64,000 nt of DNA from Progne subis subis (Eukaryota; Chordata; Aves; Passeriformes; Hirundinidae). A program made the translations under genes and the position numbers. Location: the NCBI GenBank assembly GCA_022316685.1, contig JAKJHU010001662.1, positions 1 through 64,000 on the forward strand. Reading direction: 5' to 3'. Positions 1-10,820 of this stretch are shown here, in pieces. Below the pieces are notes generated by a model. It was not told the origin of the DNA. It saw only the letters and a program-made list of their open reading frames with translations, and did no database searches. Positions within the stretch are counted from its first letter, which is position 1. Every line of letters begins with the position of its first letter.

Positions 1-555
1 CTCCATCAGAGGAGCCACATTGGGCAGAGCTCTGGTGACCCACATTTCCCATGGCCCTGCTGAGAAGTCACTTCTCACTTTCTCTGCACCTGGCAATGAT
101 GTGAGGTGGGACCAAAGAACATGAGGGTCTGGCCATAGTGCCATCATTTTTAGAGTCAGGAAAGGGACTCTCTCTCTGCCAAGGAGAAGGGTGTCCTTTC
201 CCAGCAGGAGGAAATACGTAGCTGGGAAGCGCTGGTCAGTGTTGTTGTAGTTTTCCCTGTATATGGTTTGGCTTATCCATTCTGTTATCAATTTTGTTTC
301 TGTTCCTATTGGTACCTTATCTTGTTGCTGTTCTCAGTAAATAGTTCTTATCCCAGCCCACGATTTCTGTCTTTTGTACTTTCCATGAGAGGCTGAAGGC
401 CAGTGAGCGCTGACATGGTTTTAGTAGGAGCACGGAATTGCAGAATCCCATTCCTAAATCCCAGCTCATGGAAACCGAGCATCCCAGCTGGTGCCAGCCC
501 TGGTTGTCCTGGCAGCAGCCTTGGGAGCGGGTCCCTGGCTGGGGGCTGTGGGAAC
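1..555. other. Unassigned non-coding DNA
   Basis: I see no gene or repeat that I can name here. The open frames crossing it are short, or extend from the minisatellite to its right, and none resembles a known protein. Confidence 0.4.
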
Positions 556-559
556 CTCT

Positions 560-865
560 TCACTCTGGTGCCCAGGGACAGCACTGGAGGGAAGGGCTGG
601 AGCTGAGTCGGGGCAGGTTTAGGTTGGATCTGAGGAAAAGGTTTTTCCCCCAGCGGCTGCTGGGGCACTGAACAGGCTCCCAGGGAAGGGTCACAGCTCC
701 AGGGCTCTGGGAGCTCCAGCAGCGTTTGGACACCGCTGCCAGGCCCAGGCTGGGATTGTTGGGGTGTCCTGTGCAGGGCCAGGAGCTGGACTCGAGGATC
801 CTGATGGCTCCCTCCCAGCTCAGCCAATTCTGTGCTTCTGGGATCCCATGGCCCTGGGAATGGGA
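560..865 (+). mobile_element. CR1 LINE 3' fragment
   Basis: The order of phrases matches the 3' end of avian CR1: a GTTTAGGTTGGAT-like stretch near 617, an ACAGGCTCCCAGGGAAG-like stretch near 672, and a GGACTCGAGGATCCT-like stretch near 789. It is 5'-truncated, which is usual for CR1, and is too diverged to encode anything. Confidence 0.7.
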
Positions 866-869
866 CTGC

Positions 870-1365
870 AAATGGTTGCCATGGCAACGGGCTCTGGCTC
901 CAGGCCTGAGCTGGTGTCCATGGAACCAGCCCTGGCATGGGATCTGCATGGAGCTGCCAAGGGACCGACCCTAGCAACAGGGGCTGGTGATGGTTGCCAT
1001 GGAAACTGACCATAGCAACAGGGGCTGGTGATGGTTGCCATGGAAACTGACCAGAGCAACAGGGGCTGGTGATGGTTGTCATGGAAACTGACCGTAGCAA
1101 CAGGGACTGGTGATGGTTGCCATGGAAACTGACCATAGCAACAGGGACTGGTGATGGTTGCCATGGAAACTGACCAGAGCAACAGGGACTGGTGATGGTT
1201 GTCATGGAAACTGACCGTAGCAACAGGGGCTGGTGATGGTTGCCATGAAAACTGACCATAACAACAGGGAGCTGATGATGGTTGCCATGGAAACTGACCA
1301 TGGCAACAGGAGCTGGTGATGGTTGTCATGGAAACTGAACATAGCAACAGAGGCTGGTGATTTTT
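870..1365. repeat. 41-bp minisatellite with X-box-like core
   Basis: From about 980 to 1352 there are nine units of exactly 41 bp plus a partial tenth, preceded by decayed units from 870. Units differ mainly at GTTGCC/GTTGTC and at the triplet before AGCAACA (CAT, CAG or CGT). These variants cycle with a period of three: units 1-3 and 4-6 match apart from one base per unit, giving a 123-bp higher-order repeat. Most units hold GTTGCCATGGAAAC, one base from the palindromic RFX X-box, and a perfect GTTGCCATGGCAAC lies at 875-888. Long open frames across it arise because the unit has no stop in several frames. Confidence 0.95.
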
Positions 1366-1382
1366 GCCTGCTAAGGAACCGA

Positions 1383-1705
1383 GTTGTCACAGGCCCTCAG
1401 AGGGGTTCCGTGGGGACTTTCCAAGAGTCTCCAGGCTGTTCCAGAGCTGGAATGTCACAGGCAGAGACAGGGGCTCCATGGAGACCTCCCAGGGCTTTCT
1501 GGGGATGCTCAAGAGCCCTGTGGTCAGAGGCAGTCACAGCCATTCCATGCTGACATCCCAGGGCACCTTGGGCTGCAAAGGCACCGATCTGTCACAGGCA
1601 CTCACGGGGGCTCCACGGTGACATCCCAGGAGTCCCCAGGCTGCCAAAGAGCCAGGATGTCCCAGACACTCACAGGGGTTCCTGTCATGGGCAGGGTGGG
1701 AGCTT
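1383..1705. repeat. 68-bp degenerate minisatellite
   Basis: Units begin with a TGTCACAGG-like phrase at about 1385, 1453, 1521, 1590 and 1658, giving a period of 68-69 bp and about 4.7 copies. Each unit carries a GGGGCTCC-like phrase and a CCCAGGAGTCCCCAGGCTG-like phrase. It directly follows the 41-bp array but differs in unit and length. Confidence 0.8.
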
Positions 1706-2689
1706 CAGGCAAAAGCTTTGTTTCTTCATTGGAGAACTTCCTGCTGAGTCATGAGGTGGAGAAATGACACCCAACAGCCACCATGGATCCTCAGATCCCT
1801 CCAGGATGCCTAGACTTTTAAAATTCCATCTCAGAATGAGGACTCAGCAGCTGGATCCAATGCTAGCCCCTGATTTTTGTCAAAGGCTTATGTCTAAATG
1901 ACTGGACAGATGGTTTAAACCGTATGCAATTTGTCCCACAGGATTAACGATGGAATACCAGAAAAAATTGTATAAACACAGCAATCATTATTCTGATCAT
2001 GATTAGGCAGATTTATTTACACCAGAGAGTAAATTTAAAAAAAAAAAAAAAAGAGTTATTTAGTCCACAGTATAGGAGCTTTAACAATTATAGTGCTCTA
2101 GGAAGTAATTTAGAAGTAAACAGGGCTTTGCTGGAGCTGTTTGAGCCCATTGGAGGCAGAGCCTCCTGCTCCAGCAGGAACTGCCTTTCCTGTGCCAGGA
2201 CCAGGGCAGATCCCGCTGCAGGAAAAGCCCCAGGCCAGCCCCAGCACAGTGAAGGCCTCGGGCACAAGTGCAGAGTGCCGTGCTGGGAGCTGTGCCAGGG
2301 AGAGCCTGAGGCACCAAAGGCACCTTGGCAGCAGCAGCTGCTTCCAGGCCATGGCCAGAAGCCTCCCTTGGCAAGGCGGCCTGGTGGCCACCACTGCAGA
2401 GCTGCTGCTCCAGGGCTCATTCTGGATGGGCTCTGCCCCAGCCCACAGAGTGTGACCTGAGCCCTGACTCTGTCCCAGCCGCTGTGCCTGAGCCCTGCAA
2501 AGCCTAAAGGTCACCTGTGCCAGCCTGGCTCTGTCAGCCCCTGGGGCAGGGCAGGGAAAGGCCAGAGAAGGGGCTGGCTTTGGCTGCTGCATGTGGGCTC
2601 CAGCAGAGACAAGGAGGAGTCAAGGGAGTGGCTGGAGTCCAGTGAGCAGCCCCTTCTCCCCATGCAATCCTGGAATGCTTTGGATGGGA
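1706..2689. other. Unassigned DNA, AT-rich then GC-rich
   Basis: About 1800-2110 is AT-rich with an A-run near 2038-2052. About 2120-2590 is GC-rich, with overlapping open frames on both strands that show no recognisable domain. I see no gene. Confidence 0.4.
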
Positions 2690-2960
2690 AGAGCTCTGCA
2701 GTGCTCATCTCATCCAAACCCCTGCCATGAGCAGGGACATTTCACCAGATCAGTTGTTCAGAGACCTGTCCCAGCTGGACTTGATATTTCCAGGGATGGG
2801 GCATTGAGCACCTCCACGGAACCTGTCTGATGCATCACCAACCTCATCTTCAAAACTTTCCTCCTTATCTCCCCTTATGTGAACCTCCCTTCCTTTAGTT
2901 TAAAACCACCACCCTTTGTGACTGACCCCGCTAAAACCTTTGTCCACCAGTGCATTTCCA
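2690..2960 (-). mobile_element. CR1 LINE 3' fragment
   Basis: Read on the plus strand this is the reverse of a CR1 3' end: CAAACCCCTGCCATGAGCAGG near 2717, then CTTGATATTTCCAGGGATGGGG near 2780, then a TTTAGTTTAAAACCA-like stretch near 2896. It is a diverged fragment. Confidence 0.75.
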
Positions 2961-3319
2961 GTCAGCCGGGTTTCCATGGCAATTCCATGACAGGTGACCC
3001 AGGTGTGGTGTCCCAGGAGGGCTGCCATGGAAGCAGTGCCCAGCATGCCCCTTTCTGTCTGGCTGAGCTGGCCTTTGGCCCTGGCAGTGGCATTTGCTGC
3101 TGGTTCCGCGGCACCTGAGCAGCCAGCGCGGCACAGGGCAGGTGGCCGTGGCACAAGCCCCCAGCAAGGGATCCCCTCTGGCTCTGGGCAGTGACACCAG
3201 CCCTGAGCAAGGGGCTGGTGCAGAGGGGTCAGTGCAGTGTCCATGGCCACAGCCCCTTGCAATGGCCCAGGGCAGGTTGGGATGATGATCCACCCTCACT
3301 CCGGCCCAGGGCAGGGCTG

Positions 3320-3578
3320 CAGGGCCCTTCCCCACAGCCTGTCTGCACAAGCACTTCCAGGGCTCTCCGCATTTCCCTTTCATCTCACTCTTGTCTCAGT
3401 CACACACCTCCCAACAACCCACCTGGATCTTTGAGCTGCAAGGAGTTCAAAGCTTGTCTGTCCTTCAGGAGCTGGTCTAATTCTGCCTTCAGCCACCTCT
3501 GGATTTATGTTTATTGTAGAACTTCCTGTGTGTCTAAAACATTCCTTGCATGGTTCTGCCTTGGGGAAGGGCAACCTC
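3320..3578. other. Copy-A-specific segment
   Basis: Copy B and the inverted arm run straight from CAGGGCTGCAGTGCTC into TTGGTGGCACCTTGGGC. Copy A has about 260 extra bases between these phrases. The segment has CR1-like vocabulary on the minus strand, for example GAGCTGCAAGGAGTTCAAAG. It is either an insertion into A or a deletion shared by the other two copies. Confidence 0.6.
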
Positions 3579-4009
3579 CTTGGTGGCACCTTGGGCTTGG
3601 CACACACTTGAGGAGATTTCCTGAAACTTCAGAGTTTTAGATTGCCAAAAAAGGAAGAAAGCTCCTCTTTGTCTGAGTGTAGCCAGTTCTCTGAGCAAAG
3701 CAGGTCCCAGGTGAGTGAGGAGATGCAGGATGGGGTTGGGGGATGTGCAGCAAGGTTGTCCACACTGGGTCAGACCTCAAGGCACAGGTTCTCTGAGCAG
3801 ACCAGAACTCCTGAGGAGAGACCCTGGGTCAATATCAGTCACTGAATGCTGCAATCACCTCTGCTCTAAAGAGGAAAAATACACCCTTGAAAATAGGAAC
3901 ATGGGTTTAACAGAAGCTATTTGAAATATTTCTCCATAACTCTATAAAAAAAAACTTCCTAATGAACTGCAGCAGACCAGCGGGAACTCAAGGCACATCC
4001 AAGAACTTG

Positions 4010-4790
4010 CTTTCTCCTAATGAGCCCTGTGGGGAATTTGGTGTTGAGCTCTGGAACCTCAGGGCCTGAGAGGAAATTGCACAAACCTTTCCAGGAGTCA
4101 AAGTCAGAAGGAAAACCCAAAGCGTCTCGATGCATCAATGGGTCCCACAGAGGTCCATCCCAAACACAGGCTCCTCATGGAGTCCTTGGAAGAGAGAATT
4201 GGAGGCCAGAATTGCACAAAAACCTCTCAGAGACTCAATGTGGGAAGGAAAATCCAAAGTACCTTAAACACCTTGAGTATCTCAAAGTATTAATGAGCCC
4301 CACTGAGTGTGGTTACTGGCTAAGAATCTCTAGGGATTAATTAAAGCATGACTGCACAAACCTCTCAGACTCAGTGTCAAAAAGAAGTTCCTTAATAAAC
4401 TTTGAGTATCCTGAAGTATTAATGAGCCCCACTGATTATTGTTACTGACTAAGAATCCCAAGGGACTAATTAAGGTAGATAACTAAGGCCATGATTACTT
4501 TTTTCTCATAGAGACAATTTTAAAAGGGAAACACCAAGTACCTTAAAATAACTGAAGTACCTTGAAGCATTAATGAGCCCCACTGAGTGTTGTTCCTGAC
4601 AAAGTCTCTCAAGGGACTAATTAGAACAAATAATTGCAGGCCATGATTGCACAAGCCCCACACAGACTGCAAGGCAAAAGCAAAACCCAAAGTCCTTTGA
4701 AGAACCTGCAGTCCCTGGGAGCATTCAGGAGGCCCCCAGGGCCATTGCTGACCAAGGCTCCCCAGGGACTCCTTCCAGCACATCTTGAGG
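4010..4790. repeat. Tandem array of about 150-bp units, copy A
   Basis: The phrase TAATGAGCCCCACTGAGTG or a variant recurs near 4018, 4135, 4291, 4420, 4571 and 4724, with spacings of about 117-156 bp. It is followed each time by AGGGACTAATTA-, CATGATTGCACAAACC- and CTCAGAGACT-like phrases. Identity between units is moderate, so the array is old. The same array is in copy B and, inverted, in the right arm. Confidence 0.85.
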
Positions 4791-6430
4791 CCACTGGCAT
4801 GTGAGGGGGATGCTGAGGGCAGCACAAGGGGCTGACAGTGCCCAGCCTTGCTGGGGCTGTGCCAGGAGGCCCCAGGGCCTCAGGACAAGGTGTCTCCTCA
4901 CAGCCCTTGGTGGCACAGAGGCTGCTGTGCCCCAGGACACCAGGACTTGGCTTCTCTTTGTCCCCACCTGTCATCACTGCCTCCAGTTCTCTGCTCTGCC
5001 TGGGGCCTGGGGACACTTTCTCTGTCCAGTCCCTCAGTGGGACCCATTAAAACTTCAAGAAACTTTGGAGCTGGATTCTAACTTGGAGTTCCTGAGAGGT
5101 TTCTTCAGCTCTCTCTCAGGGACTGATGTTCAGGGCCTCAGCACAAAGCCCAAGAGGGTCATTAAAGTCCTTGTGCTGTGTCTGTGCTGCTGAGCTGGGC
5201 CGGGCCCCTGGCAGAGAAGCAGCTCCTGGAAGCCAAGAAGAGCTTCAAAAACACATCTCTCTTGATGAGCAACTCTTCTCCCAGCCCAGCAGGGCTGGGG
5301 CACTGCCTGCAGCCACCCCGGGCACAGCACACAGGCACAGAGAGCTTCAATCACTCAGGGCTGGGAAGGAGCTGAGAAGTGACTGCGGGAGAATCACTCC
5401 CAGCCCTTGACACAGGAACCTCTGGCTGCAGGACAAGGCAGCTGCAGCTCCTGCAGGGATCTCCTAAAGCTGCAACATCCCAAGCCTACAGACTCTGTGA
5501 GTACATTCTCTGATTTCTCTTGTGGAGAGCAGCCAGGGGTGCCCAGGGCTGTCCTGCAGAGCAGGGTCCTGCAGCCCAGGGCGCTGTGCTGGGCCAGGGA
5601 CTCTGCTGCCTGCCAGGGACAGCTCTCAGCCAGCCCTGGGAGCTGCTCACAGCGCTGGGGAGAAGCTGTGGGGGGAAGGAGCCGCCCTGAGCAGGGCAGG
5701 TGCTGCTGCTGAGAGGTGCTGTGTGGCAGGGCTGCTCCCAGCTCCAGACCAGCCTGGGCACAGCTCTGGAGGATACTTCCCAAAAGAAGGTAAGCCTGGG
5801 ATTGCTGTAAAGATCACGAGCTTTCCTGAGGGTGTTTTCAATTTCCTGCTTGGAGCAGGGTGGGAAGGCTCAGGTGGTGACAAAAAGAATTTTACTTTTT
5901 ATACATTTTTCATGTATGCATAGCTCTGTTAACTACTATTATATTGTTATATGTCTATAATCCTTAATTAACTCTATTCAACTGCTATTACTGATATTTA
6001 TATCAGTGTTATCCTTGATTAACTCTAGTGCATTACTCTCTTTCTCTTAGATTTTAGAACAATAAGCAGACCTTCTAAATACATTCCAGAAATACTGTAT
6101 AGTTTTACTATAAGGAGGAAAACCTGCAAGAAGTACATTTTGTTTTCAAAGAAGACCTTTGAAGGCTTCTTTGGAAGAAATGGTCCTCCTCCAATGGGTT
6201 TACCCAGGGGTGTGTAACTGGGGCAACTGAATCTCCTATTGGATGTCCCTGGAAAATATCCTAATTAATCAACATTAATACATTTTAAAATCAGATCCTG
6301 GGTGTGCCCCATCCCCACTGGGACACCTGGAAGCTTCAATTAAGGTCTGGTTTTTACTTTTCTGTTCTAATGATGTTACAAGGCGGTTTTTTCTCTTTTG
6401 ATTATAGGCAACAGGAGGATGAGAGAGCAG
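4791..6430. other. Non-coding DNA of the olfactory-receptor duplication, copy A
   Basis: GC-rich to about 5790, then AT-rich. Two ATTAAA signals lie near 5046 and 5159, so an old LTR is possible but not demonstrated. The open frames are short, are not conserved between copies because of small indels, and match no family I know. The counterparts are 17530-19250 and 54255-55930. Confidence 0.4.
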
Positions 6431-6439
6431 AAAACAATT

Positions 6440-6530
6440 GAAATCACAGAATCACAGAACATTCTGAGTTGAAAGGGACACACGGGATCATCAAAGTCAT
6501 GTTTGAACATTTACAGAGACTCCAGAACTG
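6440..6530 (-). mobile_element. CR1 3' tail, copy A
   Basis: GAAATCACAGAATCACAGAA is the reverse of the CR1 terminal repeat. The adjacent GGATCATCAAAGTCATG-like stretch is the reverse of the CR1 3' end. The same insertion sits at 19255-19345 and 54165-54250, so it predates the duplications. Confidence 0.75.
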
Positions 6531-8047
6531 TAACTTTGGGTGGTCAGTCTCTCTGCTGGGAGGCTCCTAAAGGGCCTTCAGCCACTCCTCAGCCCTGGAC
6601 AGCTCCAGCATCACCTTTGCAGGGCCCAGCAGGGCTCTCCTGAGCTGCCCTTGCCCCTGCAGACAGAGCCTGCCCCAGGCAGGGCCCTGCAGACAGGCAG
6701 GTTTCTGTAGGGCCGGGCCCAGGGCACAGAGGGTGGGATGGGCTCTGTGAGCGCTGGCAGGGACAAGGCTCCTCTCAGCAGGGAAATGTCCAGGCACAGG
6801 GAGATGCTCAGGGAAGGAGAGGGGGCTGAACAGAGCAGTGCTGGGGGCAGGAGGGCACTGTTGGTGTGTGGGAGGTGCCGTGCACAGCTGGCTATGGGAA
6901 CACTGTCCTGAGTGCCCGGCTGTCTGTGCCCTGCCCTCCCAGGCACAGCACCACAACATCTTCTCTTGTTTCTGCCCTCCCCTGATCTTGTCACTGTCAT
7001 CTGGAGCTCTCAGGGAGGCTCTGGCATTTGCAGCAGCTGAGTCAGGCACTGCCCTTGGGATTGCTGCCAGGCAGCTGTGTCCATGGGAATGGGGTGTCCA
7101 AGCTTGCCTGTCACCTGTGGGGCTGTGGGCAAAGCAGTGCATGGGAGAGGGGAATGAGCTGAGCCCCCTCCCTGAGATCCCATCATGGGCACATCCGGGG
7201 ATCTCCTTGCTGTGTCCTTCCAAGATCTGAGCTGCCCTCCTGGCTGCAAATCTGTGCCACAGCCTCTGGGAGTTCCCTGAATGTCCCATGGGGAAGTGCA
7301 GAGATGCCAGAGCTGAGGAAATGCTGTTGGGTTTGCCAAGGGAGCCGTGAGTGTCCTTGGCAGAAGGGGGTGCTGAGCCCTTGGCCAGAGACCTTTGGAG
7401 AGGCTGAGACATTCAGGGATCCCTCTGCTCTGGGCAGGGTCTGGTTTATCCCAGGGTGACATGGGAGTGTGATTGTGCTCTGATTGCAGCCAAAGGTGCA
7501 AACCCAGGGCAGCTGGGAACAAGCCCATCCAGCCCCTCACCTTCCCTAAGCCACAGGGAATCCTTTGCCTCTCACATCTCCCAGTGGTAAAATCTCAGTG
7601 CAGCAGAAATGTGGGGATTTCTGACACCAGAGAAAGAGGAATGATGCTAGTGCAGGAAAACAATGCTAAAATTCCTTCCTGCTCCCATGCCCTTTAGAAG
7701 TTGAAGTGCAGATGCTACCGAGCCCGCCTGCATTAGGAGTGATTCCACTGACAAATCCTGAATATCCAGCCTTAGTCCCTCTGCCACATGGCCACAAACC
7801 CAGGGCAGCAGGGCAGGGATGGCTCCTGGAGAGCCCCCACACACAGGCCTGGCTGCTCCTGGCACACTCAGACAGCACAAGTGGAGCTCAGGCAGGGACC
7901 TGGGTGAAGGTTTTCCCAGAGCAGGAACAAGGGTGGGGGGTCACAGCGGGACAGTCTACAGGGAATGGCCCAGGTTTGGCTCAAAGCATCTGCTGACTTG
8001 TCACTGTCCTTCATCCATGAACAGGTCCCCATGTGCAGCCACAGCAA
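6531..8047. other. Upstream flank of the olfactory-receptor relic, copy A
   Basis: GC-rich DNA conserved in all three copies (counterparts 19346-20841 and 52653-54164). Open frames of 130-280 codons occur on the minus strand but shift between copies and match nothing I recognise. A pyrimidine-rich stretch ending in CAG about 20 bases before the receptor ATG fits the usual splice acceptor in front of the single coding exon of olfactory receptors. Confidence 0.4.
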
Positions 8048-8963
8048 ATGTCCAACAGCAGCTCCATCAGCCACTTCCTCCTGCTGGCACTGGCAGACAC
8101 GCGGCAGCTGCAGCTCCTGCACTTCTGCCTCTTCCTGGGCATCTCCCTGGCTGCCCTCCTGGCCAACGGCCTCATCATCAGCGCCGCAGCCTGCGGCCAC
8201 CTCCTGCACACGCCCATGTTCTTCTTCCTGCTCAACCTGGCCCTCACCGACCTGGGCTCCATCCTCACCACTGTCCCCAAAGCCATGCACAATTCCCTCT
8301 GGGACACCAGGAACATCTCCTAGGATGTGCTGCTCAGCTCTTTTCTTTCTGTTCTTATGTCAGCAGAGTTTTCTCCTGACCATCATGTGCTACGACCGCT
8401 ACGTGTCCATCTGCAAACCCCTGCACTACGGGACCCTCCTGGGCAGCAGAGCTTGTGCCCACATGGCAGCAGCTGCCTGGGCCAGTGCCTTTCTCAATGC
8501 TCTCATGCAAACAGCCAATACATTTTCCCTGCCCCTGTGCCATGGCAATGCCCTGGGCCAGTTCTTCTGTGAAATCCCAATCCTCAAGCTCTCCTGCTCC
8601 AAATCACCTCAGGGAACTTGGGCTTCTTGTATTTTCCATCTTTAGCATTTGGTTGTTTTGTGTTCATTGTTTTCTCCTATGTGCAGATCTTCAGGGCTGT
8701 GCTGAGGATCCCCTCTGAGCAGGGACAGCACAAAGCCTTTTCCACCTGCCTCCCTCCCTGGCCGTGTCTCTCTGTTCCTCAGCACTGTCATGTTTTCCTA
8801 CCTGAAGCCCCCCTCCATCTCCTCCCCATCCCTGGATCTGGCCCTGTCATTTCTGTACTCGGTGGTGCCTCCAGCCCTGAACCCCCTCATCTACAGCCTC
8901 AGGAACCAGGAGCTCAAGGCTGCAGTGTGGAGACTGATGACTGGATGGTGTCAGGAACATTAA
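8048..8963 (+). pseudogene. Olfactory receptor group 14-like pseudogene, copy A
   Basis: Relic of a single-exon, seven-transmembrane odorant receptor. The start MSNSSSISHFLLLALADTR leads through TM1 and the PMFFFLLNLALTDL-type TM2 without interruption. A 4-base loss relative to copies B and C then shifts the frame into TAG at 8321-8323, in extracellular loop 1. Beyond it the family hallmarks lie in broken frames: MCYDRYVSICKPLHY at the end of TM3 (8385 on), KAFSTC before TM6, and NPLIYSLRN in TM7 (8880 on). Further indels fall near 8360, 8590 and 8750. A family-typical end is TAA at 8961-8963. The length, about 305 codons, is normal for the family. It cannot make a receptor. Confidence 0.93.
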
Positions 8964-9739
8964 ACTGTTGGCAATTTCTGCAAATCACTTGTAATAAAAG
9001 TCATCTTTGATACTTCTTGTAGATTTCATTTTGGAGGTTCTTTTTCTTTGTTTTACTCCTTTAATCTTCTCCACAAATATATGTCATTGTTTGTGCCATT
9101 TCTCATTTTGTTTCTCTCCACCTTCCCTGTGGCCACAGACTGTGCCCATGAGGGGCTGCTCTGTTGGTGACTTTAAAGGAACTAAGGGATCTCTCAGCCA
9201 AGTTTTCTGCAGGGATCCCTGTTTTGTTCCCTCCTCTGGAGCTGGAGCAACAATGTCTGTGTGCAGAGCTGGGGGCAGATCACTGCTGGCACAGCAGCTG
9301 TGCCCAGGAGCAGCAGCACACAAAGACCTTCCTGGTGCTGTGCCCTGGGCCACGAGGGATTGTGCCACCAGAGCTGAGCCTAAATTTCTTCTCCCAGGAA
9401 GCTTTAGGGCACAGAATGTGGAGAAGGCGAGCTGCTTCTCAGCTTTCACAGTCCTCCAGAAGGATCCTGTGTGTGAAGCAGTCTGGGAACAGGGTTTATG
9501 TGTGAGGGGAGGGGAATTCAGAGCTCTTTTCTCCCCTGTGGGCTGAGGGTCTGCATTTCCAATGGCTCTACAACTGCCAAAGGGGCCTTTTTCACTCAGC
9601 TGAGAACAGTTCTGCTGAAAGCCTGTCCTAAACCTGCTTTTCCTGCAAATGTGCCCAATGAGTCTCATTTTTTTGCAGACCCAGGTCTTTTGTGCCTGCA
9701 GGTGTGAGAACTGAAAGATGGAACAGCTCTGCTGGGGGG

Positions 9740-10030
9740 AAGTACTCTTTTTCTTGTTTGTTTTTCTTTTGGGGTCCTATTTGTGGTTTTTTTGGTTGGT
9801 CTGGTTTATTTTCCTGTTCTTTTGTTTTGATTGGTTTTGGTGATGTGGAGGAGAGCTCTTTTATTCTAGATTTTGTGGGGTTCCGTGTTTTTTTTTCTTT
9901 TTCTTTTTTTTTTTCGGTTTGGGTTTGTTTTTTTTTTTTTTGGTGGTGGGAGTTTTGGTTTTGTATGGGGGGTCTTGTTTGCCTTTTTTTTTTTTTTTTT
10001 TCTTTTGTCGATTTGAGTTTTCTTATTTAA
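9740..10030. repeat. T-rich low-complexity tract, copy A
   Basis: Long runs of T broken by G, with TTTTGTTTTGATTGG-like phrases. The same tract lies at 22545-22835 and, as A-rich sequence, at 63390-63640. Phe-rich open frames here are artefacts of composition. Confidence 0.8.
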
Positions 10031-10059
10031 CTCTCCCTGTCATCTCTAGGCAGAGCTCT

Positions 10060-10375
10060 GTAACTCTATGTGACACTTGCCTGTGGCACTGTGGAGGTGG
10101 CCAGGGGGACCTTCCCCGAGCTGTGTGCACAGCAATGCACATCAGCCCAGGCCGGGGGTGCTCAGTGCCCGCTCAGTTTTGCTGTCTGGCTGTGGCTCTG
10201 GACGCTTCCCTTGGAGCGTCTCCAGGCAGGGAACGTTGGAGCTGTCCCCACCGTGGTGTCACAGAGAGGGGAACGCTGGGGCTGTGCCGCTCCTGCCCCG
10301 GCCCCAAGAGCTCTGCCAGCGCCTGGAGGAGACACAAAGGCTGAGCCCAAGGGTGAGAACTGCAGAAGGGGCTGA
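10060..10375. repeat. GC-rich repeat block R, copy 1
   Basis: A block of about 300 bp containing CTGGCTGTGGCTCTGGACGC and AGAGCTCTGCCAGCGCCTGG. It recurs at 22870-23190, 36500-36830, and inverted at 35330-35520 and 63060-63350. I cannot assign it to a gene or a named repeat. In each copy it is joined to a CR1 3' fragment. Confidence 0.6.
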
Positions 10376-10560
10376 GCTGGGAGGGAGGCAGCGGGATCAT
10401 GGAGTGCAGGCCCTGGCCCTGCACAGACAGCCCAACAGTGGCAGCCTGGGCATTCCCGGGAGCGGTGTCCAAAGGCTCCTGGAGCTGTGGCAGCTCACAG
10501 CTGTGACCATTCCCTGGGGAGCCTGGTCAGTGCTCCCAGACCCCTCTGGGGAAAGAAGCT
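10375..10560 (-). mobile_element. CR1 3' fragment next to block R
   Basis: The reverse complement contains AGGCTCCCCAGGGAATGGTC, GCTCCAGGAGCCTTTGGACA and a GCACTCCATGATCC-like end, matching a CR1 3' region. Copies sit at 23190-23370, 36820-36930, 35160-35330 (opposite strand) and 62880-63070 (opposite strand). Confidence 0.65.
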
Positions 10561-10569
10561 TTTCCTGAT

Positions 10570-10820
10570 CTCCAGACCAGCCATGCCCTGACCTGGCTCT
10601 ATCTGTTCCTTCAGGTCCTGTCCCTCCTCACCTGGGCAGAGATCACAGCTTGCCCAGAGAAGCTGTGGCTGCCCCTGGATGCCTGGAAGTGTCCAAGGCC
10701 AGGTTGGACAGGACTTGGAGCAGCCTGGGATAGTGGAAAGTGTCCCTGCCCATGGCAGGGGATGGACAAGATGAATTTTAAGATCTCTTCTGCGCCAAGC
10801 CATTTTGTGATTCTGTGATT
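10570..10820 (+). mobile_element. CR1 LINE 3' end
   Basis: Contains GGAAGTGTCCAAGGCCAGG, then CCTGGGATAGTGGAAAGTGT, and ends in the CR1 tail ATTCTGTGATTTTG near 10810. It lies head-to-head with the minus-strand CR1 piece just to its left, so two insertions abut. The right-arm counterpart is 62625-62880, minus strand. Confidence 0.8.

Larger units (their letters stand above)
3226..10560 (+). repeat. Segmental duplication copy A (about 7.3 kb)
   Basis: Colinear with 16197-23340 over the whole length, with many runs of near-identity separated by small indels. It starts at a GGTCAGTGCAGTGTCCATGG phrase and ends in the CR1 fragment at 10375-10560. It carries, in order, a tandem array of about 150-bp units, GC-rich non-coding DNA, a CR1 tail, an olfactory-receptor pseudogene and a T-rich tract. 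About 260 bp at 3320-3578 are absent from B. The part from 9359 on also recurs inverted at the end of the window. Confidence 0.9.

Noticed and set aside
348..1301. Minus-strand open frame of 317 codons with a repeated HGNHHQ-type motif
   Set aside because: It is the 41-bp minisatellite read through. The unit lacks stops in several frames, and three units make 41 codons, so the repeat protein is an artefact.
870..1705. CRISPR-like array of repeats
   Set aside because: Units are contiguous with no unique spacers, there are no cas genes, and the context is vertebrate.
6567..7412. Minus-strand open frame of 281 codons upstream of the olfactory receptor
   Set aside because: The corresponding frames in copy B and the right arm are broken at different points by small indels, and no domain is visible. 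It looks like chance in GC-rich DNA.
8048..8963. A functional olfactory receptor in copy A
   Set aside because: A stop codon in extracellular loop 1 and several later frameshifts rule out a seven-transmembrane product unless the bases are sequencing errors.
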